A stretch of 44,826 bases of DNA from Allofournierella massiliensis. Its GTDB lineage: Bacteria > Bacillota > Clostridia > Oscillospirales > Ruminococcaceae. The position numbers were made by a program, and so were the translations under genes. The stretch lies in contig NZ_SLUM01000029.1 of assembly GCF_004345265.1 (NCBI RefSeq), positions 1-44,826 on the forward strand, in the 5' to 3' direction. The notes beneath the pieces were generated by a model, which saw only the letters and a program-made list of their open reading frames with translations, searched no databases and was not told the origin of the DNA. Shown one piece after another: positions 25,409 to 33,255 of this stretch (position 1 is its first letter; each line of letters begins with the position of its first letter).

Positions 25409-25435
25409 GGCCGGCCAAACGCGCTTTGGCCGGCC
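25409..25435 (+). promoter_or_regulatory. Perfect 11-bp hairpin just before the rpoA ribosome site
   Basis: GGCCGGCCAAA (25409-25419) and TTTGGCCGGCC (25425-25435) form a perfect stem with loop CGCGC, ending five bases before AAGGAGG of rpoA. With no T-run it is not an ordinary terminator. It may set rpoA translation or protect mRNA. Confidence 0.6.
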
Positions 25436-25454
25436 CACCAAGGAGGGTTTTACT

Positions 25455-26411
25455 ATGATGGAGATTGAACGCCCCAGAATCGATACCACCAGCCTGTCTC
25501 CGGACGGCCGCTACGGCAAGTTCGTCGTTGAGCCTCTGGAGCGCGGTTTTGGTACCACCTTGGGCAATAGCTTACGGCGTGTCCTGCTTTCGTCGCTTCC
25601 CGGCGTTGCCGTCACCAGCGTAAAGATCGATGGCGTGGTCCACGAGTTCAGCACCATTCCCGGCGTGAAAGAAGACGTGACCGAGATCGTGCTGAATCTG
25701 AAGGGCATCGCAGCCAAGCTCTACGCCGACGGACCTGTCACCGTGCGCATCGAAGCGTCCGGTGAGGGGGAGGTTACTGCTGGCAGCATCAAACCCAGCG
25801 ATGAGATCGAGGTGCTCAACCCCGAATGGCACATCGCCACCCTGGAAGACAACGGCAAGCTCGTGATGGAGCTGACCTTTGACAAGGGTCGCGGCTATGT
25901 GCCGGCAGAGCGTAACAAGCAGGCTGTACTGGAAAAGAACGACCTGAATGTTCTGCCCATCGACAGCATCTACACCCCCGTTCTGAAAGTCAACTACACG
26001 GTGGAAAACACCCGCGTTGGCCAGATCACCGACTACGACAAACTGACTCTGGAAGTTTGGACCGACGGCACCATCAACGCCAAAGAGGCTGTCAGCCTGG
26101 CGGCCCGCGTGCTGACCGAGCACCTGAACCTGTTTGTCAACCTGTCGGAAGAGGCCATGGGCGCTGAGATCATGGTGGAGAAGGACGACAAGGGCAAGGA
26201 GAAGGCTCTGGAGATGACCATCGAAGAGCTGGATCTGAGCGTGCGTTCCTTCAACTGCCTGAAGCGTGCCGGCATCAACACCGTGGAAGACTTGATTAAC
26301 AAGTCCGAGGACGAAATGATGAAAGTTCGGAACCTCGGCCGCAAAAGCCTGGAAGAAGTCATGGCAAAGCTGGACTCCCTGGGCTTCACACTTACCAAAG
26401 ACGACGAGTAA
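25455..26411 (+). CDS. rpoA: DNA-directed RNA polymerase subunit alpha
   Basis: A 318-aa subunit that nucleates polymerase assembly. The N-terminal domain carries [20 protein letters not shown] and [11 protein letters not shown]; the C-terminal domain (about residues 250-315) carries [19 protein letters not shown] and [10 protein letters not shown], which bind UP elements. Two adjacent ATG codons exist; the first, 25455, is taken behind AAGGAGG. Confidence 0.98.
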   Translation: MMEIERPRIDTTSLSPDGRYGKFVVEPLERGFGTTLGNSLRRVLLSSLPGVAVTSVKIDGVVHEFSTIPGVKEDVTEIVLNLKGIAAKLYADGPVTVRIEASGEGEVTAGSIKPSDEIEVLNPEWHIATLEDNGKLVMELTFDKGRGYVPAERNKQAVLEKNDLNVLPIDSIYTPVLKVNYTVENTRVGQITDYDKLTLEVWTDGTINAKEAVSLAARVLTEHLNLFVNLSEEAMGAEIMVEKDDKGKEKALEMTIEELDLSVRSFNCLKRAGINTVEDLINKSEDEMMKVRNLGRKSLEEVMAKLDSLGFTLTKDDE

Positions 26412-26434
26412 TTACTGCAAAGGAGTGAAACGGG

Positions 26435-26776
26435 ATGCCCGGTACCAGAAAACTCGGCCGGACCAGCGATCACCGCAACGCTATGCTGCGCGCTATGGTC
26501 ACCTACCTGTTTGAAAACGGCAAAATCGAGACCACCGTTACCCGCGCCAAGGAAGTTCGTTCCATGGCGGAGAAGATGGTAACCTTGGGTAAGAAGGAAG
26601 ATCTGCATTCCAAGCGCCAGGTCTTCTCTTACATTACCAAGGAGACTGTTGCCAAGAAAGTCATCGATGAGTACGGCCCCAAGTATGCCGACCGCAACGG
26701 CGGCTACACCCGCATCATCAAGATCGGCGCCCGCCGCGGCGATGCTGCCGAGATGGCGATCATCGAGCTGGTTTAA
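26435..26776 (+). CDS. rplQ: 50S ribosomal protein L17
   Basis: A 113-aa last gene of the alpha operon. It has [18 protein letters not shown] at the N terminus and [20 protein letters not shown] near the C terminus. AAAGGAG precedes the ATG. The operon terminator lies 12 nt after the stop codon. Confidence 0.98.
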   Translation: MPGTRKLGRTSDHRNAMLRAMVTYLFENGKIETTVTRAKEVRSMAEKMVTLGKKEDLHSKRQVFSYITKETVAKKVIDEYGPKYADRNGGYTRIIKIGARRGDAAEMAIIELV

Positions 26777-26788
26777 TCAAAGCCTGCG

Positions 26789-26820
26789 ATCCCTGCCCCG
26801 CAACGGGCAGGGATTTTTTT
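26789..26820 (+). terminator. Terminator of the ribosomal protein operon
   Basis: A 10-bp stem ATCCCTGCCC / GGGCAGGGAT followed by seven T. It is the first canonical terminator after the promoter at 10626, so rpsJ-rplQ can form one 16-kb transcript. Confidence 0.95.
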
Positions 26821-26900
26821 GTTGCGTTCCGTTTCAGGCCCAGGAAGGAAAAAACAGGGCCCCGCACTGGAATTTCACAGCAAAGAAGGCGTTGAAAATA

Positions 26901-26929
26901 TTGACGGAATGAGCCGTGATGCCTATAAT
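26901..26929 (+). promoter_or_regulatory. Near-perfect SigA promoter of the SAM hydrolase gene
   Basis: TTGACG (26901-26906), 17-nt spacer, TATAAT (26924-26929). The start near 26936 gives a leader of about 90 nt. Confidence 0.85.
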
Positions 26930-27024
26930 AAAAGTTGTTGTTTTTACTGCTGCCTTACGGTGCGCAGGCGGCGCTGCCGCCCGCTGCCCGGGGCGATCCC
27001 ATTGGCAAAGGAGCGAATCAACCC

Positions 27025-27879
27025 ATGAAACCCTTGATCCTGCAATCCGACTTCGGCCTGGCGGACGGTGCGGTGAGCGCCATGTACGGTGTGGCGGAAG
27101 GCGTGTGTGACAGCCTGCGCGTATACGATCTGACCCATGACATCCCCCAGTATGACATCTGGGAAGCCAGCTACCGCCTGATCCAGACGGTGCAGTACTG
27201 GCCCGAGGGCAGCGTGTTCGTGAGCGTGGTGGACCCGGGCGTGGGCAGCGACCGGCGCAGCATCGTGGCCAAGACCAGCGGCGGGCATTACATCGTCACG
27301 CCGGACAACGGCACCCTGACCCACATCAAGCGGATGAGCGGCATTGTGGAGGCCCGTGTGATTGACGAGACCCTCAACCGCCTGCCCAATTCCGGCGAGA
27401 GCTACACCTTCCATGGCCGCGATATCTACGCCTTCACCGGCGCACGGCTGGCCTCCGGCGTGATCAGCTGGGAGCAGGTTGGCCCGGCCATCGACCCGGC
27501 CAGCATTGTGGAGCTTCCGGTGGTGGACGCAGTGCTCAGCGGAGACGTGGTGAGCGGTACCATTGACGTGCTGGATGTGCGGTTCGGCAGCCTGTGGACC
27601 AACATTCCCCGCACCCTGTTTGCGTCGTTGAACATCGAGCATGGCCAGCGGGTGGAGATCACCATCAGCAACGATACCCGGGTGCTGTATAAAAACATCA
27701 TGGTGTATGCCAAGAGCTTTGCCGATGTGTATGTGGGCGAGCCGCTGCTGTATGTGAACAGTCTGGATAATCTGGCGGTGGCCATCAACCAGGGCAGCTT
27801 TGCCCGGGCCTACAACATCGGCACCGGCACCTCCTGGCGCATCAGTGTGCGCAAGGCGCCCCGCATGATCTACGAATAA
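27025..27879 (+). CDS. SAM hydroxide adenosyltransferase (DUF62, chlorinase/fluorinase family)
   Basis: A 284-aa enzyme of the family that splits S-adenosylmethionine with hydroxide to adenosine and methionine. The Asp-Arg-His triad of the hydrolase subgroup is present: D70 and R77 in VDPGVGSDRRS and H130 in TFHGRD. The N-terminal LQSDFG and the later TPDNGTL also fit. The halide-binding insertion of true fluorinases is not evident. The ATG at 27025 is chosen because it gives the family N terminus (MKPLILQSDFG) behind AAAGGAG; upstream starts would add an unlikely alanine-rich stretch. It begins a module with an ECF transporter, which suggests a SAM-, methionine- or adenosine-related substrate (inference). 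Confidence 0.9.
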   Translation: MKPLILQSDFGLADGAVSAMYGVAEGVCDSLRVYDLTHDIPQYDIWEASYRLIQTVQYWPEGSVFVSVVDPGVGSDRRSIVAKTSGGHYIVTPDNGTLTHIKRMSGIVEARVIDETLNRLPNSGESYTFHGRDIYAFTGARLASGVISWEQVGPAIDPASIVELPVVDAVLSGDVVSGTIDVLDVRFGSLWTNIPRTLFASLNIEHGQRVEITISNDTRVLYKNIMVYAKSFADVYVGEPLLYVNSLDNLAVAINQGSFARAYNIGTGTSWRISVRKAPRMIYE

Positions 27880-27887
27880 GGTCCGCC

Positions 27888-27927
27888 CGGGCCGGAATCA
27901 GGGAAATTCTTGCGTGCCCCCGGCCCG
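27888..27927 (+). repeat. Inverted repeat between SAM hydrolase and S component
   Basis: CGGGCCGG (27888-27895) and CCGGCCCG (27920-27927) form an 8-bp stem with a 24-nt loop. No T-run follows; it may be an attenuator or an mRNA stabiliser. Confidence 0.4.
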
Positions 27928-27959
27928 TGATCCATACAAGAAAAAGTGAGGGAATCGTC

Positions 27960-28502
27960 ATGAAAAAAATGTCTGTAAAAACCGTGGTCGCCATCGGTAT
28001 TGGCGCAGCTCTGTTCTTTGTGCTGGGTAAGATCTCCATTCCCACCCCGGTACCCAACACCTATATGAGCCTGCAGTACGCCATCCAGGCCGTATTCGCC
28101 GGCCTGTTTGGCCCCATTGCCGGCCTGGTGATCGGTCTGATCGGTCATGCTCTGGTGGACTTCACCGCCTACGGCCCCTGGTGGAGCTGGATCATCGCTT
28201 CCGGCGTGTTCGGTCTGCTGACCGGCCTGTTCCTGGGCAAGCTGGATCTGGAGAGCGGCGTGTTCGGCAAAAAGCAGATCATCCTGTTCAACGTTTCTCA
28301 GCTGATCGCTCATGTGATCTGCTGGGGTGTAGTGGCTCCCGTTCTGGACATCGTTATCTACAACGAGCCCATTGAGAAGCTGTTCGCCCAGGGCCTGACC
28401 GCCGGCATCGTGAACGCCATCACTACCGGTGTGGTGGGCACTGTGCTGCTGGTTGCCTACGCCAAGACCCGCACCAAGAAGGGCTCTCTGAACCGGGAGT
28501 AA
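27960..28502 (+). CDS. ECF transporter S component (UPF0397-like)
   Basis: A 180-aa integral membrane substrate-binding subunit of an energy-coupling factor transporter, with about five or six hydrophobic helices. The N-terminal KKMSVKTVVAIGIGAALFFV, the ISIPTPVPNTYMSLQYAIQA segment and GLIGHALVDFTAYGPWWSW match the UPF0397 family, sometimes annotated as riboflavin-type S components. The true substrate is unknown. A GAGGGA site precedes the ATG. It lies 80 nt after the SAM hydrolase and is followed by a terminator before the ATPase and EcfT genes. Confidence 0.85.
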   Translation: MKKMSVKTVVAIGIGAALFFVLGKISIPTPVPNTYMSLQYAIQAVFAGLFGPIAGLVIGLIGHALVDFTAYGPWWSWIIASGVFGLLTGLFLGKLDLESGVFGKKQIILFNVSQLIAHVICWGVVAPVLDIVIYNEPIEKLFAQGLTAGIVNAITTGVVGTVLLVAYAKTRTKKGSLNRE

Positions 28503-28538
28503 TTCTCCGGCCGGGTTGGCATTGATCCCGAGCACAGA

Positions 28539-28579
28539 GCGGGGCCTTCCGGCACTATGGGCCGAAAGCCCCGCTTTTT
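28539..28579 (+). terminator. Terminator inside the ECF transporter module
   Basis: GCGGGGC (28539-28545) pairs with GCCCCGC (28568-28574); the loop holds a smaller CGGC/GCCG stem and a T-run follows. It divides the S component from its ATPase, so partial readthrough or separate regulation is expected. A TTGACA lies right after it (28582-28587), but no -10 box is seen at normal distance. Confidence 0.8.
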
Positions 28580-28700
28580 CATTGACAGGCGGGCCGGAAT
28601 ACAGCCTCGCCGCCTTTCCCGGGGAATGATTCCCCAAACAGACCCCCGCCGCCCCTCTTCCGGCGTGCGGGATTGAGCAACAAAAAACGGAGGAACCGCC

Positions 28701-30422
28701 GTGGCACAGCCCATTATCGAATTCAAGAACTTTGGTTTCCAGTACGACGCCCAGGCAGAACCCACTCTGTACAACATCGACCTGGCCATTCAGCCGGGGG
28801 AGCGGGTGCTGATTGCAGGCCCGTCCGGCAGCGGCAAAAGCACCATCGCCAGCTGCATCAACGGACTGATTCCCTTCAGCTATCCCGGCAAATGCACCGG
28901 TAGCCTGATGGTGGACGGTGTGGACGCACCCCATGCCAGCATTTTTGAACTGTCCAAGCATGTGGGCACTGTTCTGCAGGATCCGGACGGCCAGTTCATC
29001 GGCCTGACGGTGGGCGAGGACATTGCCTTTGCACTGGAGAACCAGTGTGTGGCCCAGCCGGAAATGAAGCAGACGGTGGAACGGGTGGCCCGCCTGGTGG
29101 ACGTGGAGAACCTGCTGGATCAGGAGCCCCATGCCCTGAGCGGCGGCCAGAAGCAGCGTGTGAGTCTGGCCGGCGTAATGGTGGACGATGTGAAGGTGCT
29201 GCTGTTCGATGAACCGCTGGCCAATCTGGACCCGGCTGCCGGCAAGCAGACCATCGAGCTGATTGATCAGGTACAGAAAAAGACCGGCGCAACGGTGATC
29301 ATCATCGAGCATCGGCTTGAGGATGTGCTCTGGCGCAGTGTGGATCGGATCGTGCTCATGGGTGAGGGCCGCATTCTGGCGGACACCACCCCCGAGGCAT
29401 TGCTGGCAGGAGATCAGCTGACCGAAAACGGCATCCGGGAGCCGCTGTATATCACTGCGTTGAAATACGCCGGCGTTTCCCTGGAGGCGGAGAAAAAGCC
29501 TGCCCATGTGAACACGCTGCTCCTTACCGAACAGGACAAGACGGCAGTGCGGGACTGGTACCGGCAAACGGTGGTTCGGCCCCAGCCGCCCGCAGCTGCT
29601 CCGCTGCTGGAGGTAAAGGATCTGTGCTTTGGTTACAGCGAAGGCGTTACCAACCTGCGGGATGTGAGCTTTACCCTGAACGAGGGCGAGATGGTAAGCA
29701 TCGTGGGCCGAAACGGCGCGGGCAAAAGCACGCTGGCCAAGCTGATCTGCGGCTTTGAAACGCCCCGCAGCGGCAGTATCCGGCTGAATGGCCGGGATCT
29801 GGCGGGGGATACCATCAAGGAACGGGCCGCACACATCGGCTATGTGATGCAGAATCCCAACCAGATGATCAGCCAGAGTCTGATTTTTGACGAGGTGGCG
29901 CTGGGCCTGCGCACCGCAAAGCTCCCGGAGGACGAAGTGGAGCGCCGGGTGAATGAGGCGCTCACCGTATGCGGGCTGTATCCCTTCCGGAAATGGCCGG
30001 TTTCCGCTTTGTCCTTCGGGCAGAAAAAACGGGTGACCATCGCCAGCGTGCTGGTGATGCAGCCTCGCGTGCTGATTCTGGACGAGCCTACCGCCGGACA
30101 GGATTTCCGCCATTACACCGAGATCATGGAATTTCTGCGCAGCCTGAACCAGAAGGGCTACACGGTGATCATGGTCACCCACGACATGCACCTGATGCTG
30201 GAATACACCAGCCGGGCGCTGGTATTCAGCCAGAGCCGCATGATCGGTGATCTGCCCCCCGCCCGGCTGCTGTGCAGCGAGGAGCTGGTGGAGCAGGCGG
30301 CTCTGAAGGAAACAAGCCTGTTCACGCTGGCTCAGCAGTGCGGCATTCAGCCGCCGGAGGCCTTTGTGCAGCATTTTATTGACTACGACCGGGAGGTACG
30401 CGACAAGTGGCAAACAGTCTGA
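28701..30422 (+). CDS. ECF transporter ATPase, two fused ABC domains
   Basis: A 573-aa protein with two complete ABC domains, each equivalent to one EcfA subunit. First: Walker A GPSGSGKST, signature LSGGQKQRVSLAG, Walker B LLFDEPLANLD. Second (from about residue 300): GRNGAGKST, LSFGQKKRVTIASVL and LILDEPTAGQD. In most Firmicutes EcfA1 and EcfA2 are separate genes placed after rplQ; here they are one chain, as in YkoD-like transporters. The start is GTG at 28701 behind ACGGAGG. The 3' end overlaps ecfT by 16 nt. It would power uptake for the adjacent S component and possibly others. Confidence 0.93.
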   Translation: MAQPIIEFKNFGFQYDAQAEPTLYNIDLAIQPGERVLIAGPSGSGKSTIASCINGLIPFSYPGKCTGSLMVDGVDAPHASIFELSKHVGTVLQDPDGQFIGLTVGEDIAFALENQCVAQPEMKQTVERVARLVDVENLLDQEPHALSGGQKQRVSLAGVMVDDVKVLLFDEPLANLDPAAGKQTIELIDQVQKKTGATVIIIEHRLEDVLWRSVDRIVLMGEGRILADTTPEALLAGDQLTENGIREPLYITALKYAGVSLEAEKKPAHVNTLLLTEQDKTAVRDWYRQTVVRPQPPAAAPLLEVKDLCFGYSEGVTNLRDVSFTLNEGEMVSIVGRNGAGKSTLAKLICGFETPRSGSIRLNGRDLAGDTIKERAAHIGYVMQNPNQMISQSLIFDEVALGLRTAKLPEDEVERRVNEALTVCGLYPFRKWPVSALSFGQKKRVTIASVLVMQPRVLILDEPTAGQDFRHYTEIMEFLRSLNQKGYTVIMVTHDMHLMLEYTSRALVFSQSRMIGDLPPARLLCSEELVEQAALKETSLFTLAQQCGIQPPEAFVQHFIDYDREVRDKWQTV

Positions 30423-31240
30423 TCCTTTCCTATCTGCCCCGGGGCAGTGTGGTGCACAAGCTCACCGGAACCACAAAGCTGATTGTGTTTCTGCTGTTCA
30501 GCGTTGCCACCATGGTCACCTACGATACCCGGGTACTGGTGGTGTTTCTGGTGATGAGCCTGGCCATCTTCAAGATCAGCCGGGTACGTTACCGGGACGT
30601 GAAGCTCATCCTCTGGATGGCCTTTGTGTTCCTGTTGCTGAACAACCTGTTCGTCTATCTGTTCAAGCCGGAATACGGCGTGGAGATCTACCAGAGCCGC
30701 ACCCTGCTGGTGCAGCTGGTGGGGCCCTATACCCTCACCGCACAGCAGCTGTTCTACCATTTGAACATGACGCTGAAGGTGGTGGTGGTCATTCCGCTGG
30801 CGCTGGTGTTCATCCTGTGCACCGATCCCAGCGAGTTTGCCGCCAGTCTGGCCAGCATCGGTGTGAGCTATCGCATTGGCTATGCGGTGGCGCTGGCACT
30901 GCGCTACATTCCGGATGTGCAGCGTGATTACCACAACATCAATCAGGCCCAGCAGGCCCGCGGTGTGGACATTTCCGGCAAGGACAAGCTGATGGATCGG
31001 CTGAAGGGCAGTGCGAATATCCTGCTGCCGCTGATTCTGGGCAGTCTGAACCGCATTGAGGTGATTTCCAACGCCATGGAGCTGCGTGGCTTCGGTAAGA
31101 ACAAAAGCCGCACCTGGTACGCCAAGCGGCCCTTTGCCACCCGGGACTGGGTGGTGCTGATTCTGGGCACGGTGATTGCACTGGGCTCGCTGGTCATCAC
31201 CTTCTGGGATGGCAGCCGTTACTACAACCCCTTTGTATAA
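30407..31240 (+). CDS. ecfT: ECF transporter transmembrane subunit EcfT
   Basis: A 277-aa membrane coupling protein of the energy-coupling factor. It has an N-terminal membrane bundle followed by the two cytoplasmic coupling helices with ARG-type motifs QAQQARGVD (about residues 181-189) and NAMELRGFG (about 223-231) that contact the ATPases. The start is GTG behind GGGAGG, overlapping the ATPase gene by 16 nt. A strong terminator follows at once, ending the module. Confidence 0.92.
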   Translation: MANSLILSYLPRGSVVHKLTGTTKLIVFLLFSVATMVTYDTRVLVVFLVMSLAIFKISRVRYRDVKLILWMAFVFLLLNNLFVYLFKPEYGVEIYQSRTLLVQLVGPYTLTAQQLFYHLNMTLKVVVVIPLALVFILCTDPSEFAASLASIGVSYRIGYAVALALRYIPDVQRDYHNINQAQQARGVDISGKDKLMDRLKGSANILLPLILGSLNRIEVISNAMELRGFGKNKSRTWYAKRPFATRDWVVLILGTVIALGSLVITFWDGSRYYNPFV

Positions 31241-31253
31241 TAAACATAAAATC

Positions 31254-31290
31254 AAAAGCCCGGAGCTCTGCCGCAGAGCCCCGGGCTTTT
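31254..31290 (+). terminator. Terminator of the ECF transporter module
   Basis: AAAAGCCCGG pairs with CCGGGCTTTT around an inner CTCTG/CAGAG stem, and a T-run ends it. It is nearly symmetrical. Confidence 0.93.
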
Positions 31291-31611
31291 GCGTACAGGC
31301 CGATAAAAATTGGGCATAATAGCAAGGATATGACGAAAAGTTTGGCTATTTTGATAGAGAAATAACGGCTGATCGGGCGTTGCAAATCAGGTTTACAGGA
31401 GGGCAGGCTGCGGGAAAAAACGAAAAACATTGGGCAAAACGCCCAACTTTTCTCCCGCGGGAGAACATACACCCGGGCAAGCCGCAGAAAATGACGAAAA
31501 GAAGAGAATTGCTGAGCATAAAAGTAAATTTTATGTTAATATTAAGTTGAACTGTATGTGCCCTGTAATCGGGCGATAACAACCATTTAACAACGTAAGG
31601 AGCGTTTAACG
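31291..31611 (+). promoter_or_regulatory. Regulatory gap before the PRPP synthetase gene
   Basis: This 321-nt gap has no credible gene. It holds a promoter candidate TTGCTG (31509-31514), 17 nt, TATGTT (31532-31537); a hairpin TTGGGC-AAAAC-GCCCAA near 31429-31445 followed by T-rich sequence; and a perfect 16-bp palindrome TTCTCCCGCGGGAGAA (31450-31465) about 45 nt upstream of the -35 box. Confidence 0.5.
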
Positions 31612-32760
31612 ATGTATCAAGCCAACGGTACAGAGAGCCTCATGGCAAACAGCGGCGTTGCCGAACTCGGTCTGATCGCGACCCCCGGCGCTCAGGAGCT
31701 GACCGCCCTGATCGACCGTCATCTGGTGGCGTGGGCCCGTGAAAAAGGTGTAGATCGCGAGACCTTCATCATCCCCAGCGAGTGCCCCCGCTTTTCTTCC
31801 GGCGACGGCAAGGGTGTGATCCGTCAGAGCGTTCGCGGCGACGATTTGTACTTTGTGGTGGATGTGGGCAACTACAGCTGCAAGTACAAGATGTTCGGCA
31901 ACGAGAACTGCATGAGCCCGGATGACCACTATCAGGATCTGAAGCGCCTGATCCAGGCCGCTTCCGGCAAGGCCCGCCGCATCACCGTGATCATGCCCCT
32001 GCTCTACGGCAGCCGTCAGCATCGCCGCTCCTACCGGGAAAGCCTGGACTGCGCCTACGCGCTGCAGGAGCTGCACAGCATGGGTGTGGAAAACATCATC
32101 ACCTTCGACGCCCACGATCCCCGCGTTTCCAATGCGGTGCCTCTGATGGGTATGGACAATGTGATGCCCACCTATCAGGTGCTCAAGACCATGTTCAAGT
32201 GCATCGAGGACTTCAAGCCCAACCGTGACAACTTCATGGTCATCAGCCCGGACGAAGGCGCCATCAACCGCAACATGTACTACTCCAGCGTGCTGGCTGT
32301 GAACCTGGGCATGTTCTACAAGCGCCGTGACTACTCCCGCATCGTGAACGGCCGCAACCCCATTGTGGCTCACGAGTACCTGGGCGAGAGCGTGGAAGGC
32401 AAGGACGTATTCATTGCCGACGACATCATCTCCTCCGGTGAGAGCATGCTGGACATTGGCTACGAGCTGAAGAAGCGCGGCGCCAAGCGCATCTTCTGCT
32501 ACGCCACCTACGCCATCTACACCAACGGCCTGGCCGAGTTCGACAAGGCCTACCAGGATGGCATCATCTCCGGTGTGTTCGGCACCAACCTGACCTACCG
32601 CACCCCCGAGCTGCTCAGCCGTGAGTGGTTCCATGAGGTGGATGTGTCCAAGTATATCGCTCACTTTATCGACGCGATCAACCACGACATGAGCATTGGC
32701 GACATCATCGATCCTCACAGCAAGATCGACGCTCTGCTGAAGCGCTACAACGTGAAGTAA
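31612..32760 (+). CDS. prs: Ribose-phosphate pyrophosphokinase, clostridial long form
   Basis: A 382-aa PRPP synthetase homologue supplying PRPP for purines, pyrimidines, His, Trp and NAD. It is longer and more divergent than the usual 315-aa enzyme. The catalytic flexible loop is YKRRDYSRIVNGRNPI (about residues 237-252), and the PRPP-binding loop reads IADDIISSGESML instead of the common DDMIDTAGT. AAGGAGC precedes the ATG. It stands alone between a palindrome-bearing upstream region and a strong terminator. An ordinary prs is not in the window, so it cannot be said whether this is the main enzyme. Confidence 0.88.
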   Translation: MYQANGTESLMANSGVAELGLIATPGAQELTALIDRHLVAWAREKGVDRETFIIPSECPRFSSGDGKGVIRQSVRGDDLYFVVDVGNYSCKYKMFGNENCMSPDDHYQDLKRLIQAASGKARRITVIMPLLYGSRQHRRSYRESLDCAYALQELHSMGVENIITFDAHDPRVSNAVPLMGMDNVMPTYQVLKTMFKCIEDFKPNRDNFMVISPDEGAINRNMYYSSVLAVNLGMFYKRRDYSRIVNGRNPIVAHEYLGESVEGKDVFIADDIISSGESMLDIGYELKKRGAKRIFCYATYAIYTNGLAEFDKAYQDGIISGVFGTNLTYRTPELLSREWFHEVDVSKYIAHFIDAINHDMSIGDIIDPHSKIDALLKRYNVK

Positions 32761-32783
32761 GCAAAACGCTCCGTTATAAAAAC

Positions 32784-32830
32784 AAAACACCGCCCCGGCG
32801 TTCCATCAGGAAGGTCGGGGCGGTGTTTTT
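32784..32830. terminator. Bidirectional terminator between prs and csoR
   Basis: A stem of about 13 bp (32785-32797 with 32816-32828) with A- and T-runs on both sides, serving the converging prs and CsoR genes. Confidence 0.9.
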
Positions 32831-32839
32831 GATTGGTGG

Positions 32840-33112
32840 TCATTTCAGCTTGGCAAACTGGTCAATGGCGGTCTGAAGCTGGGCAATCACCTGATCGGTA
32901 TCCTCGCCGCTGCGCACGCAGTGCTCCAGATGCTCGGTGAGAATCAGCTTGGCCACCTGAGTGATGGCACTGTTCACGCTGGAAAGCTGGGTCAGCAGAT
33001 CGCCGCAGGGGCGGCCTTCATTGACCATTTCCCGAATACCGTTCAGCTGGCCGCTGATGCGGGCAAGACGGCGGTTTACGTCGGCGGAATGTTTGCAGTG
33101 GGTGCAGTGCAT
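32840..33112 (-). CDS. csoR: CsoR-family copper-sensing transcriptional repressor
   Basis: A 90-aa all-helical tetrameric repressor of the CsoR/RcnR/FrmR family. C36, H61 and C65 reproduce the Cu(I)-binding Cys-His-Cys set at the positions known from Mycobacterium tuberculosis CsoR, so copper is the likely signal rather than nickel or formaldehyde. An added CxxC lies at residues 3-6 (MHCTHCKHS). The ATG at 33112 follows AAGGAGG; a longer reading frame upstream has no ribosome site and no homology. No copper ATPase or chaperone gene adjoins, which is unusual for this regulator; its target must be elsewhere. Confidence 0.88.
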   Translation of the reverse strand: MHCTHCKHSADVNRRLARISGQLNGIREMVNEGRPCGDLLTQLSSVNSAITQVAKLILTEHLEHCVRSGEDTDQVIAQLQTAIDQFAKLK

Positions 33113-33190
33113 GGCGGTTCCTCCTTGCCTGGGGAAAATGAAAAAAGACGGACGAAACTTCGCCGCAGAGCATTTTCCGCGGCAGATTTG

Positions 33191-33235
33191 AAAACAGAAC
33201 ACCCGGCGCGGCCGAAAAATCGGGCCTGCCGGGTG
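33191..33235 (-). terminator. Putative terminator of the solute-binding lipoprotein gene
   Basis: CACCCGGC (33200-33207) pairs with GCCGGGTG (33228-33235) with an inner GGCC/GGCC pairing. Read on the minus strand it is followed by a T-rich stretch. Confidence 0.6.
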
Positions 33236-33255
33236 CGTATGAACGGGGGATGAAA

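Noticed and set aside
26819-27024. Short plus-strand frames between the rplQ terminator and the SAM hydrolase
   Set aside because: They precede or span the TTGACG-TATAAT promoter and lack ribosome sites; the region is a terminator plus promoter spacer.
28582-28610. TTGACA directly after the terminator inside the ECF module as a promoter of the ATPase gene
   Set aside because: No -10 box is found 16-18 nt downstream, so it is mentioned only as a possible remnant.
27870-30413. An 847-codon open frame on the minus strand across the ECF transporter genes
   Set aside because: Its translation is a composition-driven shadow of ATPase and S-component genes; the plus strand shows all catalytic motifs.
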